Part shown: positions 19,885 through 31,485 of the stretch, piece after piece
Layout of the letters: every line of letters starts with the position of its first letter
Position numbering within the stretch: position 1 is the stretch's first letter
Assembly: GCA_963920665.1 (NCBI GenBank)
Contig: OY987273.1
Span: 746,501 to 810,500 of the forward strand
Reading direction: 5' to 3'
Length of the DNA: 64,000 nt
Source of the DNA: Straminergon stramineum
Taxonomy: Eukaryota; Streptophyta; Bryopsida; Hypnales; Calliergonaceae
The notes under the pieces: generated by a model
Databases searched by the model: none
Told to the model about the DNA's origin: nothing
Seen by the model: the letters and a program-made list of their open reading frames with translations, nothing else
Translations under genes and position numbers: made by a program

Positions 19885-20907
19885 TTATACAACATGCGAC
19901 ATCAAACGAACAACTTGACACCCAAACCCCAAAACACGTTCGACAGAACAACCCTGCATCAAACAGTGTTGCACAAAATAGGAATCATGTTGTTTATCAT
20001 CTGAAATATAGAAATGGTACTTCATAATGGTGTGAGAAGACTTATCATTGGGGTCTGGATTTGGATTTTGCATCCATGTGATATGTACAAGAATAGAAAC
20101 TTGGTAGCTTATCCAATGCATAGATTGCACTTCATTCTCGACTTCGAAATTATAGTTTTCAACAAAATCCACCACCAACACAATAGAGTCCTCGGGAAAG
20201 TTCTCCAAACAATTCTTAAAGTGATGATCTTGCCATTTTGCTACAAAAGAATTTTGGACAAAAAACTACAAATTGGGCTTAAAGTAAGATCAGAACTCAT
20301 CTAATGTTGTATTTTTGTACACTAGTTGCAATTTTTTGCGAGTTTCACCCGTCTTTATGATGATTTCCTGCATGGCAAAGTTCTTCCATTGCACCTTTGC
20401 ATCCACCTCCCCATCAACCTCCTGAGGACACAATGGCAAATAATCCACACCACATTGATTGCATTCTCCGTATATGCACATTCTTTTGTGATATTCACAG
20501 AACTCTTCACAAGGACACAATATCGCACCTATCAATTAAGTGGTACCTCTGTAGGTTAGATGTCTACCTTTACGGCACACATGGTTAGTGTTACAACAAG
20601 GCTCAGGGCAAACACAAACTCCTTCCCCCTCTCGTTGATATACATCCTCACAAGTACATTCACAAATTTTGGAATTATGCAATCCTGACTTAAGGCGCAT
20701 GAAATTGAATGCAATTCGAAGCTCATCCATTTCCATGTGATAAATGCAACAACAAACATTTCTTTCCTTGAGAGCCTTAATAAAAAATGGCCTCAATGAA
20801 TCGAACATCCTCTTCCCTACTATTATTGTTGGATGTGCTTCTTGAAATTGCATAAAGAACTCCATCTGTAGAGAACCAACAAACATAAGGGCCAGAAGTG
20901 ATACCAC
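19885..20907 (-). pseudogene. DDE-like transposon protein, central part, decayed
   Basis: Three minus-strand open stretches (20,907-20,536; 20,535-20,290; 20,208-19,885) share one frame and are split by stops at 20,536, 20,290 and about 20,266. The residues fit an uncharacterised transposon-borne family I know from plants and aquatic animals: a Cys-rich part (CCCIYHMEMDEL; CGVDYLPLCP), AKWQDHHFKNCLENFP, VVDFVENYNF with the presumed first catalytic Asp, EVQSMHW, and YISDDKQHDSYFVQH. The frame ends where homology should continue (SDGC region). The C-terminal half of a related copy lies on the plus strand at 40-43 kb. Catalytic roles are inferred from the spacing of acidic residues. Confidence 0.65.
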
Positions 20908-21894
20908 ATATGATGCAATGTATTTGCCCTCCCATTGCTCTTAAGTTCAAATTTCTTCCAAACCAAGTCCCTTAACCTCTTCATATTGGTTAAATCTACC
21001 CACTAGGCAACAATAGTGCCATGAAGTCCACAAACATGCTGCACTAAGCCTTTAGTGTTGCAAAACTCCCTAAAGAACATATTGAGTCCCTATGAGGTCC
21101 TTGGCAATCGTAAAATAGCCACGGCTTGCTCCAGTGTACCAAAAATGCCCCATGAGTCCTTGTAAGATCCTACCAATGCTGTGAAGTCCACAAGCATGCC
21201 ACATTAAACCCTTAGTCTTTGTAAAGTCCCTAGAAGACGCATCAAGTCCCTATGAGATCCTTGGTTTTTGTAAAACATTACCAAGGTTATCCCAATGTAT
21301 TAGAACCATTCCATGCGTCCCTCGAAGGTCCTACTCATACCATGAAGTCCACAAGTATGACACATAAAGCCCTAACTTGGCTTTTCAAAATTTCCTATAG
21401 GACACATGGAGTTCCTATAAGGTCCTTGGTAATTTGAGTTTATTGTTAAGGCTTCTATTCTAAATCCTAACTTGTCACATGAGTTCTTGTAAGGTCCTTT
21501 GTGAACCTTGCCCATCTTGAAGGCTCCTCAATGCTAAGACATAATTCAATAAGGAATCCTCTAGAAGCTAAAATTGACATTGAGATTGCAAAGTAGAAAG
21601 GAATGCTACGAGAAAAGGCAATTAAACCCTCAAATGGTCCACTAATGCCCTAACTATACTAACACTGAAGCAAATGTATGTCTGAAATGAAACCAAATTT
21701 CCACAATCCCCCTCAATCCTAAAACTTGCTCTAGAGCTAAAACTGCATGAAGTTAAACCGTTCAAACCACAAGGCGTGCATTGATATACTAAACTTTAGA
21801 AGGCAGTAAGAATCTTATACTAATCTAGTTCAAAAGACTACCATAAATCCTAAAGTTTGAAGAGTACTACAATTGTCAACCAAAAATTTTGCAG
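20908..21894. other. Gap inside the decayed DDE-like gene
   Basis: No coding frame. It contains the three-copy repeat at 21,010-21,510. It may be an intron or an insertion between the N-terminal and central parts of the gene. Confidence 0.35.
21010..21510. repeat. Diverged tandem repeat, about 3 x 160 bp
   Basis: The string TGAAGTCCACAA recurs at about 21,022, 21,182 and 21,343, each followed by a similar block containing AGTCCCTA and GGTCCTTGG. Units are perhaps 70% alike. Confidence 0.6.
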
Positions 21895-22874
21895 CTAAAC
21901 TTTAACCATCACGGAGATCCAAACATGAAAATACATGTATGCAAAAATATGTATAGATGAAAAAAAATGAATACATTTGAAAATAAGAGTACAACTTAGC
22001 AATGTTACTTGTGTTTCCAGTAGGCATTGCGTGGCTTGTGTCTCCGATAACCCGCCACCGAGGCTCTTCTTCACCACTTCTTTCTGATTTGGGCTCATCC
22101 GTGTCTCAAAACACCACCACGCTATTAGAATTTTCTTCGTGCTAGGGCGCAAGACGTCTTTACAAATGGCTCTAACTAATAGCACCCACTCAAACTTCTC
22201 TACAGTGTCCATCTTCCTTCTTCGCTCAACCGCAACAGAAACATTGCAATGATGAATATTCAAAACACGAGCCTTTTTACGCAAGGACTCCTTGTTTCCT
22301 ACACTCACCACAGTGGTCAAAATTGCATGCTTTGTGGCTAGCTTTGCTATTGTCTAGGGTTGCTTCACCTCCCTTAAAGCCTGCACCAGCCCTGACAAGA
22401 TCTCCTTCTCCGCATTGGACCTCCGCAAATGTTTTGGAAGAAACTCCATTGTAACAGGATGTTCCCACATCTTCCGCAAAACAACTTCCTTAGCTTTAGG
22501 ACTAGGGAATGATTGAAGTGTCTACTTCAAGGCTCCAACAATACACTGCATAGCTCTCCTAACATCACAAGCATTTGTCTCTCCTTCTAGGGTAGCATTC
22601 TATTACTAACCATGGTTTCCCTTTGTTCTCTCTCCCTCTCAACTTCGACGGCTACCTCTAAGTCCCTCTCTTTCCTTTGTCTTTGATAATCCCTTTTCCA
22701 CTCCGTCTCCCATTGTCTATTCTCCTCCATGGTCGTTTCCCTCTCAACAAGTCCAGGCCTATGCATTCCTCTTGCTCTCCTTGCATTTCTTTGGTCAACC
22801 ATTGCTTCATGGCAATCCAAACAAAAAACACAACAACAAAACCAAAGCCTAAACATGAAAGAGCAATCCAACAA
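21895..22874 (-). pseudogene. N-terminal part of the decayed DDE-like transposon protein
   Basis: Minus-strand stretches 22,874-22,587 (basic, Arg/Glu-rich coiled coil), 22,468-22,277 and 22,320-21,895 lie in different frames. The last holds KARVLNIHHCNVSVAVERRR and a region with AWWCFETRMSPNQKEVVKK. These resemble the helix-turn-helix-like N-terminus of the same family as 19.9-20.9 kb, and order and strand agree. Frame changes between them may be introns or indels. Confidence 0.45.
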
Positions 22875-24375
22875 CTAAGGCAGAAGATTGCGAAGCCCAA
22901 AACTCTAATGGAACTAGAAAATGGATGAAATACCTTCCAATGAATAATAACTCGATTCCATTCGTAAGTAGATGACTACAAATGTAGCAATTTAAGCTAA
23001 ACGAACTCCTATACAGTCCAAACCATGCCATTGTATAAAGTTCTCTAATACTCCCATTCTATACAAGAGATGGCCAAGCCCATGTAGCAAATACAAAGGC
23101 TTTTGCAAAGGAAAAAAAAATTCAAAAAAATTCCAACCCTGTTAAAATATATGTTCATTTAAAAATTTGGCCTCAATTTCGGCACTAGAAAGTCCATGGC
23201 TATTATTGTAGGCCACCTTTCTAAAATTATAGCACATTTCTAAAATACTTCAAGGATGATAAATCACATAAGTAGTCCCTATGCACGCATTATAGCTAAT
23301 TTATTACATTATGTCTATTGTTTTCATATGATGGTGTGAATGGGACAGTCCAAATGTATGCATTGAAAAGTCCTTTACTACTTATCTTATCAATTTTAAC
23401 TCAAAATGATTACATATTTTGTTTTATGAACAAGTAAAGAATATATTCACCAATTTATGATGCTTCCAAATTCTTTCTTCTATAAGAAATAAGCCTTGCA
23501 ATCAACACATGTTCCTAAAAATTGAAATGGGACACTGGTTTCGATCCATCTGACCATGCATCCACCTAGAGAATGAAGATCAAATGAAGAACGAGGGATA
23601 CTCTATCATCTAACATGAAGACTATTTCAAAAATCAAAGAATAATGGAGACTATACAAACATACTAATAGAGGACCCTTCAAACCACTAAGTTGGACCCC
23701 TCAAAATTCAAGGAGTCCCCCTTCTTGAAATAGTTTCCTCTTTTAAGATAAAGATGGAAGCCTTGTTCCCAAATCTTCCTCCTCCATCCCTTGATGTACT
23801 CTTACAAGGTCTTTGGTTGTATTGGGACATTCATGTTGATCTTGATGTTGTCTTGTCTGACAACAACTTCAAAGTACTCCATTACTGCATCCTCAACCTA
23901 TACAAATGGAAGAGCATAAGTCCTATTTTCACTCCATCATGAAGATTAAAGATGAATTACAAATTGAAATATCTTGTATTCAATAGCCTCCACGAAATAC
24001 TAGAATTCAACAAATAAATTTTAGTGAGGCACTTACCCTTGCAAACCAAACACACTTGTTTAAGAAAGGTCCGAGGTGTGTTTCGGAGACAGGCTTGGTC
24101 GGGAACTTCCTTGCATCACCTGATGGAATGGAGGAGTTCCACCACTACAAGAGTTTATTCTTGTGTTCTACCGTGGTGTTGCAAGTGGCCACCATTTGCA
24201 ATTTTTCTAGTGTCATCTCTTGCACCTCATTAGAGGTCCAATGTCTCTCCACCTGCACTAGCAAAAATGAAATGTATTATATACATAAATGAAGACCCAA
24301 ATACGTGTAAATCAATGCATGATTTGATGAATATAAGAACTCACCTCTTCAAAGAAACCTACCCCATAAGAAGGA
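22875..24375. other. AT-rich spacer, nothing recognised
   Basis: Short random frames only (e.g. 23,754-23,942; 24,024-24,292). No repeat ends or RNA genes seen. Confidence 0.4.
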
Positions 24376-25026
24376 TTGGCCATTGTAAGGAATTTGATCC
24401 TCTTGAATGTGGATGAGGTTGGGGGTGACAAGAAATGTGAAGAGGTAGTATGTACCATCATCCATAATGTTTGCCCCACATTTCAAGATGCTTCCATGCA
24501 AATGGAAGGCAATGAGTTGGAAGAGTTAAAGTTGAAATTGAATGAGGCAATCCAAGATAAAATCCTTGTTGAGTCCGAGTTGGACCAATTTCAACAAATC
24601 ATGGGCATGGAGGAATGCATGATGAAGAGTGGATTGGAGACTCAATAGTTGGCATGGATATAGAAACCCCAAGAAAAACCCTCTGTAGTATCTCGAACAA
24701 TGAAAGGGCTTATGAAATTTGCAATGAAGTTGGATGAAGAATGCAATGCTATGGAGACATCTTCGAAGAGGTTCAAGAGAGTGTTTGATGAACATCCAAG
24801 GGGTTCTACCAAAATTACATGTTGGAGAGATATGGATGCCATGTTTAAGTGGTTGAACCAAGTAAAGAAGGATGATATTCCATACATCAATTGGGCCTTG
24901 GATGCAGAGGAAGAGTGGGTCCTTTACAACACGTTTTCAGCACACATCATGAAGAAAGACAAGACAGTAGTGCATGCTTGCGATCCACCCTTGGGAATCT
25001 TAAACAGTCATTGTAGCCTTTGCTAA
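24376..25026 (+). pseudogene. Unknown protein remnant, two in-frame TAGs
   Basis: One frame of 217 codons, interrupted by TAG at 24,646 and 24,661. Composition is that of a real protein: Glu/Lys-rich helices, then a Trp-containing part (CWRDMDAMFKWLNQVKKDD; INWALDAEEEWVLYNTFSAH). No domain is recognised. It lies 0.4 kb before another decayed plus-strand frame that is split by R1 copy A; they may belong to one element. Confidence 0.4.
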
Positions 25027-25430
25027 GGTCCTTTTGGCCATGAAGGAGCCCTAACCATGGCCAATGTCACCACACTTTTCACGTCACATGCATTGTGAAA
25101 GAAACACTCATTCATTCAGTTTGTGTCAAGTGTCGTTTTCCTTTGAGCCCTAAACTTCTAAGAAATGCTTGAAATCTGTAAAGAGATGCCCCCTGGCCAC
25201 AAATACAATTGATGGAACCTTCCACTTAATCAAAGGCAAAACCACTTCCAAAATTTCTTGCATTAGGGGTGATGGCTCATATGGAACTCAATTGAACACT
25301 GACATGGATTGTACGAAGAATTTGGGAGCTAGTGGATCCGTTCATGTAGATGACCCTCAACAAAGAGGTGGAGTAGTGGGCCCGAGGTATTGAAGTTGGC
25401 AAGGCTTGTGAATTATTTTGTTGTAGTATG

Positions 25431-25680
25431 GAGAACATTGGCTTGTGCAACACAAGAAGTTTTTTCGGTTTCCCAAAAAAGAAGTGCGGAAAGGGCAAAA
25501 TAATATTTGGATAGAGGTGGAGTGTGCTCAAGAGTTCAATGAATAATATGGGGCCTACAATCACACTTTGATTGGCAGGGCCCTCCTCTTGTCAAAGTTG
25601 GAAGAAGATACCAAAGTTTATGCTCTTGTCAAAATAGACGGGGAAACAAGTATAGGGCATTCATTTGTCGAGGTGGCTAG
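25431..25680 (+). pseudogene. Left part of an unknown frame split by R1 copy A
   Basis: Open frame with one TAA (e.g. LSKLEEDTKVYALVKIDG) running into the 5-bp target site GCTAG at 25,676. The same frame resumes on the other side of R1 (30,307). No family is recognised. Confidence 0.4.
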
Positions 25681-26445
25681 TGTCGTACGCATAGCAGGCA
25701 GTAAATACCATTTACAGCACCCAAACGTGTAAACTAACTCGAAATATCGTCCCAGGGGATTCTAGACTGTTGCTGCAAGCTGAGATTATCCGTTCTACCA
25801 ACTTAAGGTCTTGCTTCACCTCATTTCTCTCTTTCCGAATCACTACCTTTTCGGAATCCAATCCAGATCTTCACACACAAACATTGGTTTAGGGTACCTC
25901 TGTTTTACCCTTAGAGGGTCCGCCTTTGATTGTATAGAGGGGTAGGGACTCACCACTCGTATTCCTCACACACTCTTTTCTCTTTAAACTTCACAACACA
26001 CATTTAGACCAACTATTGCACTAGATCAGACCAGAAACACTCTCACAACTTTCCGGATGGCCAATCCGGAAGGTAGGTCACATAGAGCCGCTTCTAGACT
26101 TTTCCACTACAATGACAGACCAACAGAAATCGGAACTGATATAGGGATTGTAAGTCGTTTTCTCGACTGATCCTAGGGTTTGGTTGACCTTTCGATAAGT
26201 GGCATGGGTATTACTTCCACTGGCGGATGCTTATCTCCACACGGAACCCTCCCTAGTGTTCCGGACTTGCACCCACGTCACTCCTAATCGAATTCCCGTT
26301 CTAGTGTTTTAAAGGCATGTGCTCAAGACCAAAATCACTAGCCTAGACTATGTCACAAACGTTCCTCACAAATCAGATCCAAGTCTCCTAAGATCCGGAT
26401 TCCTCTTTTCTTCCTCCTCTCTCTAACACTTCAACGCACTCACAA

Positions 26446-27680
26446 TGTCGCGCCTTTTAGTGACACTTACTACTTTAAGTTCACCTTCCAATGCTTTCCA
26501 AACACTTAACACTTTAGTGGCACCAAGGGTCATGCTCTCCTAACACTACACATGCCATGCACATCCAATGTTAGTCCCCAATTCCAACTCTTTGTGCTAA
26601 GTCCCAATCACCGGGACTATTAGTACATACACACCTATCATGACACCAAGGTATGTTACTTGGTAACATGAGGTGGAATTTCCATCTTATTGTATAAGGA
26701 CCCATGGTGGCACTACTCACCATAGTCCTAACCGCCCTTGAGTGTCACCCCAACTCCATATTAGGCTCATTGTGTATTTGCTACTTTCCACTTCGTCACT
26801 AACCGAGACTCACAATTCGGGACACCTCAACATGGCCTAGCAAAGAGTGGGACTCCACCCAACCAGTGCCATGGGACACACACAAGTGTCCCATGGTGCC
26901 TTGAAGTAGTGGTGAACCTACACTACCAACCTTGAGTCATCGGAACTCACCAAAGCTCTAAGAGGGAGTGAGGAGGGAGACCAACCCCTCCTATAGTACT
27001 TTCTGTGGGATTCAGTAGATCCCCTCCCCTTGTATGTCAAAGGGACTCCCAAACCCACTTTGGTTTTGGAAGACTACCCCATTTCTCCCTATTCGCCCTT
27101 GTTTGGGACTCCTAAACTTCCATCCAGCATAACTTTGCGGTCCAGTCTCCAAATCTCACATGCGCACCCATTTTTGACATCTACTTAACGCGTAAATGCC
27201 GATGGACTACTCACTTGCCCCATTTGGACAAGTCCTTGCAAAGTTATTGCCCTCCAAAGATTCGGGTCCATTGGGAGAGGCGTCACGCCTTCACCACGGC
27301 GCTTCTCTTGGCCATAACTTGAGGCTCCTATCTTAGAACCTCGTAATTCTTGTCAATGTAGAATCCTTGTGTTCTTAGCTTTTCAAGGATATGCTACATG
27401 ACATACTTCATGGAGGGATTCCGCATGAACCCCTCCCTCCTAGCCCTTAAGTGTCCGGGTGCCACCAAGACACCCCCACCTTTGAACGCCCATAACTTTT
27501 GATTCACAAGTTCAAATCACGTGTTCTTTGAACGACTAGAAGAGTCTTCTTGAGACCTTTTCAAGCATGTATTACACGCCCCCAAATTCGTACGGATCAG
27601 AGTGCTACCACACTCTAATCGCTCGGGACTCCTAGTCCCCCTCACCTCATCTCTTGCAAGGCTTGGGGAGTCACCTCTAA
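26446..27680 (+). mobile_element. R2 copy A: solo LTR, 3'-truncated, inside R1 copy A
   Basis: Starts TGTCGCGCCTTTTAGTGACA, matching R2 copies at 59,306 and (inverted) 42,248. The match runs to CACCTC near 27,677, where about 75-120 bp of the 3' end is missing and R1 sequence resumes. R1 also lacks about 110 bp at this point compared with copy B, so a deletion followed the insertion. Confidence 0.7.
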
Positions 27681-28017
27681 TATGGAATGAGAAGCAACAA
27701 ACCTGCCCCTCACTTTCAAAACTCAAAAAAAACAAAGACAAAAAGGCCAAAAAGCCACCTGGAAATCCAGGTGACCACTCCTAGACTTCTCGAAAAGTCC
27801 GAGAAAGTCAGATCCTACAAATCCAGAATCCGGGCCCACACTTGGAAATCCGGATTTGATTCAAAACTCAAATCCTAACTACCTAAAATCCTAACTACTT
27901 TGCCTTTCATGCCTTCTTCTAGTTGCTCCCACCTTGACTTGCTGGTGCTCAGGTAGATGACCTCGGAGTTGCTTTTGGAGTTGCCTTCACCAGTGTCATC
28001 CTCAACACTGCTCAGGG

Positions 28018-29877
28018 CTAAATCTTCCAAATTTTCAGGGGAGAGTATTCCCCTTCTTCCTCCTCTTCATTTTCCGATTTGGTCCGGTACTCCTCTTCTT
28101 CACATTTCTCAATCTGAGTGATCTCCCTCTCATCTTCTTTACCTAGAGATGTCTCATCCAAAATAATGGGATCCATCTCCTTCCTTAGTTGTTGCTGCAG
28201 TATGTGCTCGAATCCTTCTGGATAGGTTCGGGCTGGATTCAGCAGTCCTCTCATGCAGTCCGCCAATTCACCACAGGTTTGTGTGCAAGGTGTCTGAAGT
28301 AGCTCCTTCTCTGGAAGATGGAATACTAGAACAGGTGGCAAAACCGTAATCTACGGCGGTGCTAACTCTCGTGTTGCTTCCAGTTGGTTACTTGGTTCTT
28401 GTGCTGTCTTCATACTCCTCTAGATTGTCTTCTCGAGCTGCGTAGAGAAGGATTCCGTAGAATGACGGAGAGTCTCCCTCGGGGCTTCCGGTCTAGACGG
28501 TAGTGGCATTGAGGTTGTCAGCTTTACTAGAGTTTTCGTGTCAAAGTGGATCTCTGGAAAGCTAGAGAAGTCCATGACACAGTCCAGATCAATCCATCCT
28601 AGCAGTTGATGCATCTCCTTCAAAGTAGACTCCATCCTCGAGGAGAAGTCTACCGGGATCCGGATCACCTTAGATCTGGTAAGATGCCCTTCCTCTACAA
28701 GCCGGTTTTGCACGAGGGCTACCTTCATAACTAGGTTCACTAGCTTGTCCACCAATCCGGATAGGTTCTTGACTAGTTGCAGGGCTTCCTTCTCCCTTTG
28801 CTTTGCTGTAGCCATCTCTCCTTGAGCCCAGCTTAGTCTGGCTTGAAGGTCCACCTTCTCCTTCTCCAAGCCTTCAATCTGCTTCTCTTTCTTCTCCAGC
28901 GCTTCCGGATTCGGAAGTTTCTTCAAAGTGTCGAGGATGTCTTCCGGCTCCATCTTCAACTCCTTGCTGATCCTCTTGAGCAGGTCCACCAGGTTCTCAT
29001 GGTACTCCCGAGCCTATAGTACCCACTTGAATCCGGTTTTGAAGAATCCGGATATACCTCCTCTTTCTTCTACCAGAATCTTCTCTTGAGTCGGAAGCTT
29101 CCCCCGTGACGCTGGATTAGTGGACTTCCTCCGCCTCCGATCCAAGAGTTGCTCCTCCTCTTTCGGATCTTCTTTCTCCTCAATTGGCGGCTGCTCCGCC
29201 TCTACTTCCTTTGTGAGGCCGTACTGTAGGATGGTGGATCCGGTATTATACTCGACAATTCTTGCATCACTTAATAGTTTTGCATGGTGGTGGAGGTGGA
29301 ATAGGTAAGGACCAATGGGGTTGGTCTTAGCTTTCCCTACGATGGCGGCAAGCTTGGAGACTACTGCTCTAATAACTTTCCCCCAATTGACTAGTCTACC
29401 CTCCATGGCACCAAAGATGGTGTTGGTTGCCGTAACCATAACCTAGGTAGGCTTTTCCAGATACAAGATAGGGATCAGAAATTCTAGGACCTACTTCTGC
29501 CTTGCATCTAGACAGTCGTTGATGGCATACCCTTCCTTAGAGTGGGCTGCATTCCTAAACTTTCCTACTGCAAACTTATCCGTTCGGGAGGCTAATCCGG
29601 ATCCCTTCTTGGGGAATCCGTAAACCTTGGCCCAAACCTCATCAATCCAAGTTCTGGGTCGCCCCCTCACTATCAACTCGTACTGTTTCGAGGCACCTTC
29701 AATAAGCTCTTGAATCATCCTATCATTCTTTACGGTCCATGGCCTCAAGAACAGACCGACACACCCTATCTCACTCAGATCATCCTCCAGTTGTGACCAC
29801 TCTCTCAGCCTTTCCGAAATGGTTGGACAAACCATCTGCCTCGTTACCAACACTTTCTGGATACCTCCCTTCGCCAT
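28018..29877 (-). pseudogene. R1 ORF, copy A (decayed, about 620 codons)
   Basis: Four open stretches all lie in one minus-strand frame, split only by stop codons (e.g. TAG at 29,491). Start is ATG at 29,877. The N-terminal 250 residues look globular: ISERLREWSQLEDDL, GLFLRPWTVKNDRMIQELI, TWIDEVWAKVYGFPKKGSGL, then NWGKVIRAVVSKLA and LFHLHHHAKLLSDARIVEYN. A Glu-rich linker, a coiled coil (ALEKKEKQIEGLEKEKVDLQ) and an acidic C-terminus follow. I recognise no catalytic motif, zinc knuckle or protease site. It might be a gag-like or plant transposon-associated structural protein. The same protein is kept in copies B and C. Confidence 0.7.
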
Positions 29878-30306
29878 TGCAAACTAGACCAAGATCTGGA
29901 TAAGCAGTAGCTCCTAAAACGATCACTAATTCACCACTCTTTCTCTCAACTATACGCGTTCAAAATAGTTGTGGAAGAAAGAGGAAGAGCAAATGGAAGA
30001 GGCGGGGTTAAGTACCCATCATCTTACCAACCGTTCCTGAAGCGAACCGTTTACCCGTAATGGATCCCTATTTTCCTAGGCCGGAAGTCTAGACCATAGG
30101 CTATCGCTATCCAAGTTTCTGGAATCCATCCTAGATCCATCTTGGATCCCGTTACGGAATACCTGGAGCATCCTCTCAGCCTTAGGAAGATGTTTAGGCT
30201 AAGACAATTCTAATCCTGTTTTCCTATTAGAATTTTGAAAAACTTCTATATAATTATAAACTCTTTACTATTAACCCGGTGAACTCTGAGATTATGGCTC
30301 ACGACA

Positions 30307-30817
30307 GCTGGGGCATTTAATAAGAGGATAGACGACATCATAAGTCACTAGAGGGCGATCCTATTGGGTAGTTTTCAACCAAGTTTGTTACCTATCCAAG
30401 TTGATAATGAATAGGTCAATTTGATGGTAGATCAAGTGGATTTTGCATTGAGAGCCTTGAAGGTAGAGGAAGTAGATTTGTCTCCCAAAGGAACCTTGAA
30501 ACAGAAAAGGGAGGATGAGGATGACCACTCTCCAAAAATGAAATGGCAATTTTCAGTAGTTGATATGGAGGCTAGATCCAGAGGGCTTGTTGTCTGTAGT
30601 CTTGGGCAAAATATTCAGCAAATGAGTGGAAGACTTATGACTAAGGATGGGCCATCTCATGATTTAAGAGAGGATAGTAGCTTCATTAAATGTAAGAGAG
30701 GTTTTCCTTTTTCTATCATGTGTAAAGGTATAGAAGTATATAGAGTATTTCTTGGATGTTATAAGGGTTTAGTACTAGTAATTCATTGTACTCATGATAT
30801 ATTTGGATTTGTTTTGA

Positions 30818-30869
<52 letters not shown>

Positions 30870-30990
30870 TTGGATTTACCATTTGTTTTTCTTTCTTTTT
30901 AAATCATGCTATTATGAAGTATACATTTTTGTGAAGTATGTTTTTTTCTTGCTCACTTTGCAATTTAAAATTGTAAGATACTTTGACTAA
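30307..30990 (+). pseudogene. Right part of the unknown frame split by R1 copy A
   Basis: Continues the frame of 25,431-25,680 from codon GCT 30,307, with TAG at about 30,352 and a stop near 30,415, then ATG 30,421 onward (KQKREDEDDHSPKMKWQFSV). The C-terminal (YI)n run is only the translated TA microsatellite. No family is recognised. Confidence 0.4.
30823..30867. repeat. (TA)22 microsatellite
   Basis: Uninterrupted TA dinucleotides for 45 bases. Confidence 0.98.
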
Positions 30991-31485
30991 ACTGTTATTC
31001 TCTAGAATCCCATGATTCCATCCATAAATCCATATTTATTCCAAAGCCTCCTAAATGCACTTTACCTGACCAGACTACCCGATTGCTTGTGTCAAAATTG
31101 GATTGCGTGCCTAATCAAAGTGAATCAACCAACTAGGAATTCAAAATTCTTCCAAGACTCCAACAATTAGGACCAATTTTGGAGATTATAACTATAGGAA
31201 AGAAGCCATTTCAAAGTACTCTTGAGAAATTGAACGCTAAGATTTCCAAGGGCTAGGAGTTGCAATTTTTGTGTCCCTTGCTTGGTAATGCATAGTTCAG
31301 TGGACAAGGGGGCCTTGATTTTCAAGGCTTTGTGCACTCATTTTCTTTTATCATATTTGAACAATGTTTATTCGTTCTTTACCTTTTGAATTTCATTCCA
31401 ATATATGAAATTCAAACTTGTGACTCGTCACTATGATCAAGGATTGGTTTAGTTGGTATGGTATCTTGTCAATTGGTAAAGTTAA
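30991..31485. other. AT-rich spacer
   Basis: No gene or repeat recognised between the TA-repeat frame and the second hAT pseudogene. Confidence 0.4.

Larger units (their letters stand above)
25681..30306 (-). mobile_element. R1 copy A: solo-LTR-like element with internal ORF
   Basis: Starts TGTCGTACGCATAG (25,681) and ends GGCTCACGACA (30,306): TG...CA with 6-bp inverted ends TGTCGT/ACGACA. It is flanked by GCTAG (25,676-25,680) and GCTGG (30,307-30,311), a 5-bp target duplication with one change. No direct terminal repeat is present inside, so the whole behaves as one long terminal repeat left after recombination, or as a non-autonomous unit. Length without the R2 piece is about 3.4 kb, like copies B and C. 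A long decayed ORF lies on the minus strand, which I take as the sense strand. TG...CA plus 5-bp duplication indicates integration by an LTR-retrotransposon integrase. Confidence 0.8.

Noticed and set aside
1367..24663. Reassigned genetic code (TAG or TAA as sense codons)
   Set aside because: All three stops interrupt frames, only in transposon genes. The kinase gene has none, and the interruptions fit deamination.
26446..27680. R2 copy A as a clean nested insertion with target duplication
   Set aside because: The 3' end of R2 and about 110 bp of R1 are missing at the junction, so a later deletion removed the evidence.
30421..30990. Membrane segment in the ORF ending in a (YI)n run
   Set aside because: The hydrophobic run is the translated (TA)22 microsatellite and following AT-rich sequence.
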